In this document: positions 34,706 to 45,800 of the stretch, in pieces
How the letters are laid out: the number at the start of each line of letters is the position of its first letter
Numbering within the stretch: position 1 is the first letter of the stretch
Origin: an uncultured Bacteroidales bacterium
Lineage (GTDB): Bacteria > Bacteroidota > Bacteroidia > Bacteroidales > UBA932
Direction: 5' to 3'
NCBI GenBank assembly: GCA_934717185.1
Contig: CAKUYQ010000003.1
Coordinates: 62,001-126,000, forward strand
Length of the DNA: 64,000 nucleotides
Translations under genes and position numbers: made by a program
Notes under the pieces: generated by a model
Database searches by the model: none
Seen by the model: only the letters and a program-made list of their open reading frames with translations
What the model was told of the DNA's origin: nothing

Positions 34706-36091
34706 CTATCCAACTATCTCTCCAAGAAGAGTAGCAGACGTACATCCGTTAATCTTTACCGTAACATACTCTCCAACCTTATGCCCCTTGCCATCAAAGA
34801 CAACCATCTTGTTTTGCGGAGTTCTGCCGTTAAGTTGCTCGGAAGACCTCTTTGATGTCCCCTCTATAAGCACCTCATACTCTTTTCCCAAACACTTCTG
34901 ATTTGCAGCCAAAGATAATCTCCCCTGCAGCTCAATTATCTCATTTAATCTCCTTGTCTTTACCTCAAGAGGAATATCATCATTAAAATGCCTTGCAGCC
35001 TTGGTGTTGGGTCTCTCCGAATATTGGAACATATAGGCATAATCATACCCAACCTCCTCCATAAGAGAGAGAGTATCTTTGTGATCCTGCTCCGTCTCGC
35101 CGCAAAAGCCTGCAATGATATCTGTGCTTATTGCGCAATCGGGCAGTATCTCCCTAATCTTGGATATTCTCTCCATATACCATTCCCTTGTGTACTTTCT
35201 GTTCATCTTGGCAAGCATTACATCGCTCCCGGATTGCACGGGAAGGTGGATATGGTTGCATATATTAGGATACATTGCCATTGTGTAAAGCACCCCGTTG
35301 CTCATATCCTTAGGGTGTGATGTTGAGAACCTAACCCTTAGCTTTGGGCTTATAAGCGCAACCTCTTCCAATAATTGCGCAAAATTTGTTGTATGCGTAG
35401 GATTGTCGGGATCTGCCCAATGATATGAATCTACATTCTGTCCCAAAAGGCTTACCTCCCTGTATCCGTTAACATATAGTTCCTTTGCCTCCCTTATAAT
35501 ACTCTGCGGGTCCCTGCTCCTCTCTTTCCCCCTTGTATATGGTACAACACAGTAAGAGCACATATTGTTGCATCCTCTCATTATGGAGATAAAGGCAGAC
35601 ACTCCGTTCTTGTCCATACGTATAGGGGTAATGTCTGCGTACGTTTCGTCGGGAAGCAGAAGCGTATTAATCTGCTTGTCCCCGCTCCTAAGATTCTCCA
35701 ACAGTTTTGGCATCTCCCTGTAGGAATCGGGGCCTGCAACTATATCAACTGCAGGATGTTCCAATAATTTATCCTTAAGACGCTCCGCCATACAGCCAAG
35801 AATGCCAACCGTAAGCGGCATGTTTACCGCCAATTTTGCACGTTTCTTCTTCAACTGTAGGAAATAATCCAATCTTCCGTTTATCCTCTGCTCTGCGTTA
35901 TCCCTTATAGAGCAGGTATTTACAAATATCACATCGGCATTCTCAATATCATTGCACAGAGAGTATCCGGCATCCTGAAGCAGAGACAGTAGCACCTCGC
36001 TGTCATACACATTCATCTGGCAACCGTAAGTCTCAATAAAAATCTGCGGTTTTGTTGTATCGAGAATAGGCTTAACTTGCTTAAAATCCAT
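34706..36091 (-). CDS. miaB: tRNA-2-methylthio-N6-dimethylallyladenosine synthase
   Basis: The protein has 461 residues with an N-terminal methylthiotransferase domain with three cluster cysteines (C24, C60, C100), a radical SAM domain with C174, C178 and C181 in RGCNNMCSYC, and a C-terminal TRAM domain. It adds the 2-methylthio group to i6A37 of tRNAs reading U-starting codons. A TATCTTTG box lies at 36151-36158 on the minus strand, giving a leader near 60 nt. Confidence 0.96.
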   Translation of the reverse strand: MDFKQVKPILDTTKPQIFIETYGCQMNVYDSEVLLSLLQDAGYSLCNDIENADVIFVNTCSIRDNAEQRINGRLDYFLQLKKKRAKLAVNMPLTVGILGCMAERLKDKLLEHPAVDIVAGPDSYREMPKLLENLRSGDKQINTLLLPDETYADITPIRMDKNGVSAFISIMRGCNNMCSYCVVPYTRGKERSRDPQSIIREAKELYVNGYREVSLLGQNVDSYHWADPDNPTHTTNFAQLLEEVALISPKLRVRFSTSHPKDMSNGVLYTMAMYPNICNHIHLPVQSGSDVMLAKMNRKYTREWYMERISKIREILPDCAISTDIIAGFCGETEQDHKDTLSLMEEVGYDYAYMFQYSERPNTKAARHFNDDIPLEVKTRRLNEIIELQGRLSLAANQKCLGKEYEVLIEGTSKRSSEQLNGRTPQNKMVVFDGKGHKVGEYVTVKINGCTSATLLGEIVG

Positions 36092-36237
36092 CTTACTAAA
36101 TATTTAACGCCACCTCCTGCATCACATTTCCCGCCCCTTCAAAGCTGCACAAAGATAGTCAAGAATTTTAAAATTACCCTTAGGCATAGTTTGTGAATAA
36201 AGAAATTTATAAATTTGTAATTTTAAACCAAAATATA

Positions 36238-36741
36238 ATGAGTAAGTTTAAATATCTGCTTCTTGCGTTAATCGCTTTTGCGGCTGCAAGTTGCGTTAAT
36301 TTTAATAATCCCGACAAATTACCTCGGTTCTCTGAGTTTAAGATAGAGAATGTAAAGGCCGATTCACCTACAGACTATGTGGTTACGGTTGGTGCAACAG
36401 TGGAGAATCCTGTAAACAAAAAATTTGCGTCAAACGATTTTTACGCAATGGTATATAGAAAGGGAAAGAAATTTGCCGAGGCTGAATTGGTTGAGCCCAT
36501 TAACATACAGCAACTTTATATGGGACGTGTTTACGGCAAGTTCAAGGTAAAGCTGCTCGATGCCAAGCAGGCCATTATCATGGGGCTTACCTATAAGAAT
36601 ATTAACCCCCAGGATTTTATGGCAGATATAAGGACTCAGCTCAGGGCCGGAGGGATGAAGAAAAAATTAAAATTTTCTGTGTCGGGAGAACAGGTAGTAA
36701 ACATAATAAAAAGCAGACAGGCGCAAAAGAGCGCAAATTAG
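36238..36741 (+). CDS. LEA-like lipoprotein
   Basis: From ATG 36238 the protein has 167 residues with a lipoprotein signal (MSKFKYLLLALIAFAAASC). The mature domain (FSEFKIENVKADSPTDYVVTVGATVENPVNKKF) resembles LEA type-2/WHy beta-sandwich domains by its alternating strands; this is a weak call. It precedes the SPOR-domain gene by 16 bp, so they may form a small envelope operon. Confidence 0.65.
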   Translation: MSKFKYLLLALIAFAAASCVNFNNPDKLPRFSEFKIENVKADSPTDYVVTVGATVENPVNKKFASNDFYAMVYRKGKKFAEAELVEPINIQQLYMGRVYGKFKVKLLDAKQAIIMGLTYKNINPQDFMADIRTQLRAGGMKKKLKFSVSGEQVVNIIKSRQAQKSAN

Positions 36742-36757
36742 ATAACAGCCCCTAACG

Positions 36758-37171
36758 ATGAGAACCGCAACAATACTATTTACAATAGCTTTGATATTTT
36801 CCGTTTCAAGCAAAGCTAACGCACAAATATACAATTTCCCCAGCAGGAAGGGGGAGATAACTGTGTACCAAAGTTCTAAAATGAAAGAGGCAATGGAGTG
36901 CCATATTCAGCAGAACAAACAGAAAAAGAACTACGGTTATCGCATAAGGATCTTTTTTGACAACAGGCAGTCTGCCAGAAACGCTTCGGAAACTGTTCTC
37001 AAACAGTTTGCAGAATCGTTCCCGGATATTCCTGCCTACCGTTCATACAGCAACCCATATTTTACTGTGTCTGTTGGGGATTTCAAGAACAAGTCTGAGG
37101 CTGTCCGTGCGCTGGAGCTAATCAAGCCCGAATTCCCTAACGCATTGGTTCTTAGGGATAATATCCAGTAG
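36758..37171 (+). CDS. Secreted SPOR-domain protein
   Basis: The protein has 137 residues with a signal peptide (MRTATILFTIALIFSVSSKANAQ) and a C-terminal SPOR domain (YRIRIFFDNRQSARNASETVLKQF, then PYFTVSVGDFKNKSEAVRALELI). SPOR domains bind denuded peptidoglycan glycans at division sites. No other domain is present. It follows the LEA-like lipoprotein. Confidence 0.8.
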   Translation: MRTATILFTIALIFSVSSKANAQIYNFPSRKGEITVYQSSKMKEAMECHIQQNKQKKNYGYRIRIFFDNRQSARNASETVLKQFAESFPDIPAYRSYSNPYFTVSVGDFKNKSEAVRALELIKPEFPNALVLRDNIQ

Positions 37172-37263
37172 CTACAACACATAAAATTAGCTTAACCGCC
37201 TCTAATTCGTCAACATTTTTTAGGGATGGGCAGCAGGCTATTCCTCTATTGTTAGCCCATAGA

Positions 37264-38448
37264 TTACAATGCAATCTTTCTTTTGGCATCTACGGGGTTG
37301 GAGTAGATACCAAGGAATATGTCGTATAACAGTTCTGTGTTACAATCTGCGTAATCCAATAGTCTGTTCACGCGTTCAACAAACAGGCTCTTCTCTTCCG
37401 CTGAATAACAGTGGCTGTACTCACTGCTGCCATACCTTATATCATGAGCAATATAATTATTGGGGAACAATCTGTAATGGGAAATAATCTCACAATCTAT
37501 ATATCTCGCAACAGCTCTGTTATATTCATTCCCGGTAACACCATCCCCCATAGACTTCAAAACAGACCTTTCCAAAGGCTTGCAGATCTCAAAATGCACA
37601 CGCCCTTTCTGCTGCGTAATTCCGGTAAGGATGCTGTTAAGATCCTCCCCCGGTTTCTTTATATATTTCATATACTTAGACTCGTACAGCTCCAATGTTT
37701 TTAGTATATCGCATGGTTCCCACTCGTATGAAACAGAAACGGGTACAATATTCAATTCCGCCAAAGCCTCAATTTTGTCATTAGGCTTGCTCATACAGAA
37801 CATCTTTATCAGCCCCTGGTCCGTTGCATCATTTCCATCCTTTGTACGTCCGTTCCGCTGCGCAATCCAGACAGATTCACCCTTTTCTGTAATGGCATAT
37901 CTTATATATTCTGAAAGGTGCATAGAACTTTTGTAGAAATCTTTCATGTTGCCGCCGCGTTCCACCCTAAACATCTTGTTAGACTTTCCAATATCTATTA
38001 CAAGAGGCGAACTCATTAGGTTTGAACCGAATGTGATCTCAGATGTCTGATGCCCGTTTTTATACAGTATATATTGCAACAGACTGGAATCCAACATTAT
38101 ATCCCTATGATTGGAGACAAACAGATATTTTCCTTCCTGCAAAAGATTTTCTATTCCATTATATGAGAAATCCGTGATGCTGCGAGCTATCACCTGCTCG
38201 TTAACACACCTCATCACCTCCAACTGGAAATCAGATATTGTTCTAAAGCCAAACAGCATCTGTTTAAGTTCTTCCAATGGCTTGCCGGGGTATACAAAAG
38301 AGGCAAGAACAGGAAATGAACTACTCTCCGCAATTCTTCTCATTGCTGCAGGAATCTCGCTGTTATAGTGCGGCCTTATATCATCGAACCTTCCTATATT
38401 ATCACATCTCTTTGTGTTGTCACACTTTTGCAAATCATTAAAACTCAT
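37264..38448 (-). CDS. PlsC-like glycerolipid acyltransferase, end of polyene cluster
   Basis: The protein has 394 residues. FVSNHRDIMLD (from H114) is the acyltransferase motif, with the H-x5-D spacing seen in some Bacteroidota members, and VERGGNMKDFY plus VWIAQRNGRTKDG follow. It probably moves an acyl chain onto a glycerol or glycerophosphate. As last gene of the 62336-37264 run it may build the lipid anchor of the polyene. It starts 52 bp after the ligase stop. Confidence 0.78.
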   Translation of the reverse strand: MSFNDLQKCDNTKRCDNIGRFDDIRPHYNSEIPAAMRRIAESSSFPVLASFVYPGKPLEELKQMLFGFRTISDFQLEVMRCVNEQVIARSITDFSYNGIENLLQEGKYLFVSNHRDIMLDSSLLQYILYKNGHQTSEITFGSNLMSSPLVIDIGKSNKMFRVERGGNMKDFYKSSMHLSEYIRYAITEKGESVWIAQRNGRTKDGNDATDQGLIKMFCMSKPNDKIEALAELNIVPVSVSYEWEPCDILKTLELYESKYMKYIKKPGEDLNSILTGITQQKGRVHFEICKPLERSVLKSMGDGVTGNEYNRAVARYIDCEIISHYRLFPNNYIAHDIRYGSSEYSHCYSAEEKSLFVERVNRLLDYADCNTELLYDIFLGIYSNPVDAKRKIAL

Positions 38449-38500
38449 AGTACCGAATGACTTTTTTGCTCCAAATGGTTAAATTATACAAACTAAATCG

Positions 38501-39844
38501 CTATTTAACGCAATGTCTCCTGTTATCCACAAACTTTACAGGCTTTCTGCTTTTGGCAGGAAAATTCATCTTGGAAATTTCGTCGGGAGGCAGAATCTCA
38601 ACAACAGGAGCCACCCTTATTCTGGAGCGGAAACGGTCCTTAAGATCCTTCACCGCATCAAAATCCGGCTTCCCTTTAATGCCCACCTTTACAATCACCT
38701 CATCTGTCCCGGCCTCCGAATCCTCAACAAAAACTATATAGTTCTCAACATAATCCGTATTATCCAACACATCATTTACAGCAGGCGGATAAAGAGTTGT
38801 TCCCTTTAGCTTTATCATGTTGTTCTTTCGGCCCACTAACGGAGTGAGTCTGTAGGAGTTCCTCCCACACTTGCACTGCTCAACACGTTTTGCCGCCATA
38901 TCACCGGTTCTGAAACGCAGCAGAGGCATCCCCTCAACCCCCAACGTTGTTACCACAACCTCACCTATCTCACCATCTGCAACCGGCATATCATCTTCGC
39001 CAATTATCTCAACGATAATAAGTTCCGGATGAACATGGCCGCCCATTCCGTATTCACATTCAGAGAACGTGGCCCCCATCTCAGTAGAGGAATATGTAGC
39101 AAAAAGTTGCACGTCCCACTTCTCCTTTATCCTGCGACCTAAAAGATTAAGGCTGAAATCCTGCTCTCTAAGCCCCTCCCCTATTCCAATGATTCTTTTT
39201 ACACTGCTGTTTCTATAATCTATTCCATGCTCCTCTGCATATTGGATAAGTTTAAGAATGAAAGATGGCACGCACATTATAGTATCGGGCTTTATCCTCT
39301 TTATTGTATCCCACTGAAGTTCGGGGATTCCATTGCCAACCCTTATTATACTTGCACCCATCTCCCTTATTCCAAGAAAATAGGCAAGGCCGGCCATAAA
39401 ACGTTTGTCCATTGTGGTCATCAGCTGCAGTATATTGCCCGGATGCAACCCTGCACACTCAAAAGACTTCTTCTCGTTGTATGCCAACCGCTGCAGGTCT
39501 TTCTCCGTACACCCAAAAGTAACAGGATCTCCCAAAGTCCCTGATGTTGTTATGTAATCTATAATCCTCTCCTTTGGCACACAGAGAAAATCCTCGTTAA
39601 AGATCTGCAGATCTTTCTTCTCTGTAAACGGAATCTTTACAAGATCCTCCAAAGTCTGTATCTTGGTAATATCTATCTCATATCTCTCAAACATACGCCT
39701 GTAGTATGCAGAGTTGGAGTTCAAATAAGCCAACGCCTTGTGCAACAGCCCCTCCTGAAAAGACTTAATTCTTTCCGGAGACTCAAATTCAATATCCATA
39801 TTATTGTCTATCATAGTATAATACAACCTTATCACCCAAGCCAA
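38501..39844 (-). CDS. PaaK-like AMP-dependent aryl/acyl ligase
   Basis: The protein is 437-447 residues, depending on ATG 39844 or 39814. It has TTSGTLGDPVTFG (phosphate loop), YSSTEMGATFSECE, and RFRTGDMAAKRVEQCKCGRN, as in phenylacetate-CoA-ligase-like enzymes. In flexirubin and aryl-polyene clusters such a ligase activates the 4-hydroxycinnamate starter and loads it on an acyl carrier protein. A tyrosine ammonia-lyase at the other end of the cluster provides that substrate. Confidence 0.82.
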   Translation of the reverse strand: MAWVIRLYYTMIDNNMDIEFESPERIKSFQEGLLHKALAYLNSNSAYYRRMFERYEIDITKIQTLEDLVKIPFTEKKDLQIFNEDFLCVPKERIIDYITTSGTLGDPVTFGCTEKDLQRLAYNEKKSFECAGLHPGNILQLMTTMDKRFMAGLAYFLGIREMGASIIRVGNGIPELQWDTIKRIKPDTIMCVPSFILKLIQYAEEHGIDYRNSSVKRIIGIGEGLREQDFSLNLLGRRIKEKWDVQLFATYSSTEMGATFSECEYGMGGHVHPELIIVEIIGEDDMPVADGEIGEVVVTTLGVEGMPLLRFRTGDMAAKRVEQCKCGRNSYRLTPLVGRKNNMIKLKGTTLYPPAVNDVLDNTDYVENYIVFVEDSEAGTDEVIVKVGIKGKPDFDAVKDLKDRFRSRIRVAPVVEILPPDEISKMNFPAKSRKPVKFVDNRRHCVK

Positions 39845-39847
39845 TGT

Positions 39848-41353
39848 CTAACGCATAGCACTCTCATTTATCGCTTTAACTATCATATTCTTCCCGACAA
39901 TTGCCTCTGCCGTATCTATTGCCGTAAGAGGAACACCGCAGATTCCGTGCAGATTGTTGTTCTGCCCTGTAAGAAGCAAGTTGGAAACTTTGGTATAGAT
40001 TGGCACCTGACAAGCGGTAATATTATTACAATCCTTTAAATATCCGTACAATGCGCCATTTACAGAACCGTAGTAATCCCGTATTGTGAGCGGAGTGGAG
40101 GTAAAACAGTAATCTATCATATTGCGAAAGTTAGGGTACAGCTTCTCCATTTTTTCTAATACCCTCTCCTTGCATCTCTCTTTAAACTCCTCATAATCCG
40201 CCCCCCTGTGCCCTGTAACCGTATCTTTCCAACGCTCTACTACAGAAAAATCCATTACGCAATTTATGGTCATCTTTTCTGCATATTCCCCCTGGCCGGC
40301 AGACGGTGATGTTATATACATAAAACCTCTTGGCCAGGCATCATCAAACTGCTGCAGATTCCACATAGATGAGTTGTCATCCTTAAGATATGACGGATGA
40401 TTCATAAAAGGGAAACTCCTTTCCTTGAACTTTACATAAACCGTAAAGGTGGAATAGCTGTTAGGTAGCTCCTTAAGCCTTGTCCTGTAAGATTTTGTAA
40501 AAGCCTTTCCCTCAACCATCTCAACCATAAGCGCAGGGTGGATGGCAGAGATATACCAATCTGCCCCGGCAAATTCACGGCCATCCTCCGTTACAACCCC
40601 TTTAACCTCCCTCTCCTCAACATCTATCCTTATAACTTTACTTCCACTCAAAACCTCTCCGCCTCCATCCTCTATAACACCGGCAAGCAGATCTGCAAGC
40701 TGCCGGCTTCCTCCAACAAACATACTTGCCCCGTCTATGTAGAGCACATTTATAAGTGCATGGATATAAGCAGGTGTATGCCCCTTTATACCGGCATACA
40801 TAGGGGCCATATAGGCTAAAATATCTCTTAATTCACTATTATCTATATGGCTTGCAATAAGTTCGTCTGCAGGTATGAGAAACTTTTCACTGTGAGAGAA
40901 GATAGAGCCTTTCTGCTCTCTGAGATAGAACAGATCTACCTCATCTGCAAGAGCATAAATATCATTGACATAATTCTTTATACCGGCAGCTTCATTTGGA
41001 AAGAGTGCAGAGAAATACCCTATAAAGCGCTCCCTTCCCTGCGGAATATTATAAACCCTTTTAGACGGCAGCGAGGTTATCATATCCATTACCGCAGGAT
41101 CTGTGTTCATAATGGAGAGTTTGTCAAGGATTCCAAGATAATGGCATATTTTTCCTACATTACCACCCTTTTGAAAGCCTCCAAGAATATGCATTCCCGT
41201 TTCAAACTCAACACCCTTTCGTTTAAAACATTGCAAACCGCCACCTATTATTCTGTTCTTCTCCAAGACCGTAACCCTATATCCGTTTTTTGACAGCAGC
41301 GCACCTGTGAACAGACCGCCAAGCCCCCCTCCAATAACTACAACATCCTTCAT
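39848..41353 (-). CDS. CrtI-like FAD-dependent oxidoreductase (first of two)
   Basis: The protein has 501 residues. It opens with a dinucleotide fold VVIGGGLGGLFTGALLSKNG, then GGGLQCFKRKGVEFETGMH, and ends GVPLTAIDTAEAIVG, as in phytoene desaturase-like enzymes. Tandem copies of this type occur in flexirubin clusters, where they may adjust the polyene or aryl ring redox state. Its ATG overlaps the upstream paralogue's stop by 4 nt. Confidence 0.82.
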   Translation of the reverse strand: MKDVVVIGGGLGGLFTGALLSKNGYRVTVLEKNRIIGGGLQCFKRKGVEFETGMHILGGFQKGGNVGKICHYLGILDKLSIMNTDPAVMDMITSLPSKRVYNIPQGRERFIGYFSALFPNEAAGIKNYVNDIYALADEVDLFYLREQKGSIFSHSEKFLIPADELIASHIDNSELRDILAYMAPMYAGIKGHTPAYIHALINVLYIDGASMFVGGSRQLADLLAGVIEDGGGEVLSGSKVIRIDVEEREVKGVVTEDGREFAGADWYISAIHPALMVEMVEGKAFTKSYRTRLKELPNSYSTFTVYVKFKERSFPFMNHPSYLKDDNSSMWNLQQFDDAWPRGFMYITSPSAGQGEYAEKMTINCVMDFSVVERWKDTVTGHRGADYEEFKERCKERVLEKMEKLYPNFRNMIDYCFTSTPLTIRDYYGSVNGALYGYLKDCNNITACQVPIYTKVSNLLLTGQNNNLHGICGVPLTAIDTAEAIVGKNMIVKAINESAMR

Positions 41354-42855
41354 CTGTTGGCCCTCCTTATCTCATTTAAAACCAAATCGCTTCCAAGTAC
41401 CTCGGAGCAAACTACAATCGAGCCCACCAATACGCCGAGTATTCCGTGAGAATTAATGCTCTGCCCTGCAAGAAGCAGATTAGGTATTTTTGTCTTATAT
41501 GAAACCCTGCCGGCAGGGCCTAATGCAATATCCTTTGCTATGCCATACAATGCACCATCCCTGGTACTGTTATAATCTCTGTATGTAAGTGGAGTTGAGG
41601 TATAGAACCCCTCTATGGCTGCACTCAGCCCAGGGCATATCTTCTCAACCTCTGCAATCAATTTAATGGCATGTTCTCGTTTGAATCTTTCATAATCATC
41701 CCCTCTTCTGCCGCTAATGGTGTTGCTCCACTGCACTAAATCCTCCATATTCATATAGGAGATAATCGCCCCTGCCCTTGCAAAAGAGGTATCATTTGCA
41801 AAGTGCATGTAAAGATAGCCCTTTGGCCAATCGACTCCACTATACGACTCACATCCCCAAGGAGAACCTTTATAGCCGTAAAGGTTGCTGTTCATATACG
41901 GCATCATCCCATCCTTGAACAAAAGATAAACCGTAAAACCACCAACAGTACTTGGCAGAGAGTCTATCCTGTTTTTATATGCAGGTCTTATAATCTTGGA
42001 ATCTATAAGCTTCATGCAGACACGCGGATCGACCGCAGAGATGACAATATCCGCATCATAAAAATTGCCGTCTGCCGTCTCTACACCAACAGCTTTAGAA
42101 TCGTTACATACAATCCTCACAACCCTCTTTTCTGTAAGTACCACTCCTCCAAAACCCTCTATTCTACGGACTAACAACTTTCCTATAATATCACTTCCAC
42201 CAGCTATTCTAAATGCACTTTTATTGTAGAAATCCATTATAAAGGCATGCAGAGAGAAGGGTGTCCTATCCTTTACAGCAGCATACAGAGGGAGCGAACC
42301 CACAAGTACCTCCTTGAGTAGCGGATCTGCAATCAAATCATCCAACACATCATTTATGCTTCTTAACTGATACTCTGTATTGAGAACAATATCTGTATCC
42401 ACGCACTCCTTTGAATGGAACTGCGATGCCTCTGCAATACCGCTTACAATACTATAATACTTGGCCAAGTTGTCTTTTTCAGCGGGGAAATAGCCTCCCA
42501 TCTGCTCTATAAAGGCATCTCTTCCATTGGCAAACTTAAACCTCTCTCCACCAAGAGCAATAATATCATAAGCGCTTTCATCCAATCTGCTGAGCTGCAA
42601 TTTCTCTCTAATACCAAAAAAACGCAACAGCCTGTCTAACACCTGCCCATGGTCTGCACTCCCTATAAAGTGCATTCCCGTTTCAAACTTAACCCCTCTT
42701 CTGTTAAAACATTGCAGACATCCGCCAATCTGTGGTTGCTGCTCCAAAACCGTAACATCATATCCGTTAGATGACAGAACGGCTCCGCAGGAGAGACCTC
42801 CAAGGCCGCTCCCAATAACAACACACCTCTTTTTATTTTTACCAATGTAATTCAT
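41350..42855 (-). CDS. CrtI-like FAD-dependent oxidoreductase (second of two)
   Basis: The protein has 501 residues and the same layout as the next gene: VVIGSGLGGLSCGAVLSSNG, GGCLQCFNRRGVKFETGMH, and ILGVLVGSIVVCSEVLG at the end. The two look like an old tandem duplication. Their substrates are not known; desaturation or reduction of the polyene is an inference. It starts 28 bp after the MMPL gene stop. Confidence 0.82.
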   Translation of the reverse strand: MNYIGKNKKRCVVIGSGLGGLSCGAVLSSNGYDVTVLEQQPQIGGCLQCFNRRGVKFETGMHFIGSADHGQVLDRLLRFFGIREKLQLSRLDESAYDIIALGGERFKFANGRDAFIEQMGGYFPAEKDNLAKYYSIVSGIAEASQFHSKECVDTDIVLNTEYQLRSINDVLDDLIADPLLKEVLVGSLPLYAAVKDRTPFSLHAFIMDFYNKSAFRIAGGSDIIGKLLVRRIEGFGGVVLTEKRVVRIVCNDSKAVGVETADGNFYDADIVISAVDPRVCMKLIDSKIIRPAYKNRIDSLPSTVGGFTVYLLFKDGMMPYMNSNLYGYKGSPWGCESYSGVDWPKGYLYMHFANDTSFARAGAIISYMNMEDLVQWSNTISGRRGDDYERFKREHAIKLIAEVEKICPGLSAAIEGFYTSTPLTYRDYNSTRDGALYGIAKDIALGPAGRVSYKTKIPNLLLAGQSINSHGILGVLVGSIVVCSEVLGSDLVLNEIRRANR

Positions 42856-42882
42856 AGCCGTTCACATTATCATAGCTTACCC

Positions 42883-45800
42883 CTATGCCCCCTTTATCAA
42901 ATTGTTTAAATCAATACAGCAATCCGCTTTTGGATAGCTGCCAGGCAGAGAATCACCGCAAAGATGTACAAAATGCAGATTATGAGGAATAGACGATATA
43001 TTTGCCGCCAATGCTGCAGAATCATAATCTCTCTCAAAGGCATAAACTTCATACTCCGTGTAAGCCAGCGCAAAGATAAGGGCAAATTCCCCTTGTCCGC
43101 TGTTTTTTATCCAAACTGTGCCTCTCTTGTCGTTACTGCCGCCATTCTCTTTAGAATATTTGTCGGGAAGCGGAGAAAGATCTGCCTTTTTTATCAATTT
43201 GAAAATCTTCCGCGCACGCGCCTCTACATCCGGCCCTTTGTAATAATATTTAAGGGAGGCGTAAGGGATAAAATATTCTACAGTCTCTAATTTTGAGCAA
43301 AGTTCCTTATAGTGGGATCTGTAATACCTGCCAAAATATGAGGTGAGCGCCCTGTCTTTTTGCACATCGTACTGCGAGCCGCAAATCTCCATGTAATCGT
43401 TGTATGAGACCCTTTTACCAACCTGCATAAACAGCGAACCGGGTCTGAGCATAAAATCATTTTTAGGAAGCACATGGCCAAAGCCGTGTATAAAGAGCGG
43501 AACTATATCTGCCTTAAGCTCGTTTGCAAGGTAAAAAGCCCCCTTGTGGAACCGCCCTATAGAGCAGTCTGCAGAACGGGTTCCCTCCGGAAAAACAAGT
43601 ATCGAATAGCCGCGCTCCATAAGATCCCTCATCCTTGGCAGACTCGCCTCGGCACCGTTTGAAACGGGATAAAACTCCGCAAACTTAATTATTCTGCCAT
43701 AGAACGGATTGTTCCACACCCAATCGTTGGTTAACACAACAATCTTTGGCGAAAGCATTAAGGTACACATTAAATCTATGTGAGACTGATGATTGCAGAT
43801 TATTACCGCAGGCTTTTCAAAGGTCTCGCCAAAAGGATTTTCCAATTTGAACGGGGCTGCAGGTATTCTGTATATTGCGAATTTTGCAAGTCTCTGTAAC
43901 AGACGGTGGAAACGCAGTTTACGTTTCTCTGTGGCTTTAAGCAGCCTTAGCGTTACAAAACCGTACGGCAGAACACAAAAATATGCAGCAAACAGAAAGA
44001 ACATAAAGGATCTAAGCGAGCGGGCAATCCTCCCAATGGTAAGCGGAACATCCCTGTACTTGCCCCGTTTGGCGATAATCCACCTAAAAACAAGCGGAGG
44101 CAGATAGTACGCCATCACAACAACCGTAAGCATACCAATTATAGCCACAATTGCCAAAGAACTGAGTGCCGGATGCTTTGCAAATGCAAGCATACCCATA
44201 CCCGCAAACATTATAAGAGCAGAAAGCGCCACGCTCCTCTTGTAAGATGCAAGCAACCTCTTTCCGTAAGCATATTCGTAAATCAGCCCCTCTGTTATGA
44301 AAATGGTATAGTCATCCCCCTGTCCAAATATAAATGCCGCCAATATAACGCTCACTATATTAAACTGAATACCAAATATCTGCATAATTCCCAATATCCA
44401 TAGCCAACTCACAGCCAAAGGCAAAAAAGAGAGCAGGCTCAGCTCCACAGATGCAAAAGAGAGCCACAAAAAGAGAAAAACAACAAACCCGCAGATAAAC
44501 CCAATATAGTTAAACTCATCAGACAATATTGAGACCAATCTGTTTCCAACATCACCCGAATCAAACACAAAACTGTTCTTATCCAAAATACCGGCATCCC
44601 TTATCTCATTCTTAATCATTTCACTACTGCCTGCAGGCACTTTAAGATAATTTACAACTCTAACCAAAGAATCCGTTTCAATTATATAGTTCCTCCCCAT
44701 AAGCTCCATAATAGGGGCAAAATAGTCTATCCCCTTTATCTCACACTCAGAGGCAGTACCATTAGGCCCCAATGTCACACTCTCCACAAACGGAGCGAAA
44801 GCAGTGCCGCTGAAACCGGCCTTTATCTTGCAAAACTGCAGGGTATCCACAATATCCGCATGTCTGCTCCAAAGATCCTTCCACCTCTGTTGCCCGCTCA
44901 TTTGTGCGGCAGCAGAGGGGATAAAACCGCCAATCCCCTTTATCTCAATAATCTTCTGCTTCCCGACAAAGCCCTCCAATCCTTTAATAAGTCTCTCGTT
45001 CCCCTCCAAAGCCTCATTTATGTTCCGGCCTTGAGATACGGCATAGATATATGTTGTAGAATCATTGGAAAGATTGCTTTGCAGAAAAGCCATATCCTCT
45101 CTCTGAGCATCTGTCATATAATTAATATGCCCTATATTGGAATCAAAGGAGGTGTAAAGGCTGAAATAGCCAAACAGAACCGTAAGCAGAAATACAGGCA
45201 GAGCCAATCGCACGGCAATCTTGCCATTTCCATGGGTACTCCCCTTTTCACAACCTTTTTCCAAGTCCCCTTTACCCAATGCGGTTCTGCCGCCATCCCT
45301 TACAAAAAGAGGCATAAACAGCAGTACAAAAAGGATAGTTCCAATAAGGGTAAATGACCCGAAAAGACCAAGGTCCCTCATTGCCTCGGCCTTTAGGAAA
45401 ACAAGACATAGAAACGCACCAACAGTTGTTATATTCCCAATAAGAAGAGGGGTAACCATCTCTTTGAGCGCCGTACGCCTGTTAGGTTCATGTCTTAAAT
45501 GATCCAAAAAATGCAACGGATAATTGGCTGCAATACCAATTATTACAGACCCTATACCAAGAACTATAACAGAAATGCTACTCTTAAAAAGTGCCATAAC
45601 TCCAAGGGCAAAAACACCACCAAACAGCAGTGCTGCAAAGATCCACAGCAGATACGACAATCGCCTGAACGAGACTACAAGAAGGGTAAATATAAGCACT
45701 ATAGAGAGTGCAACAGCCCAAATACTGTCCCTTTTAATCTGAGTGGAGTTTGTAACCGCAATAAGAGGCCCCCCGACAGCAGAAACAGCCACCTCCGGAG

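Noticed and set aside
37200..37263. Terminator between the SPOR gene and the acyltransferase gene
   Set aside because: TGGGC and GCCCA can pair, but the loop is over 20 nt and there is no T-run, so I did not annotate it.
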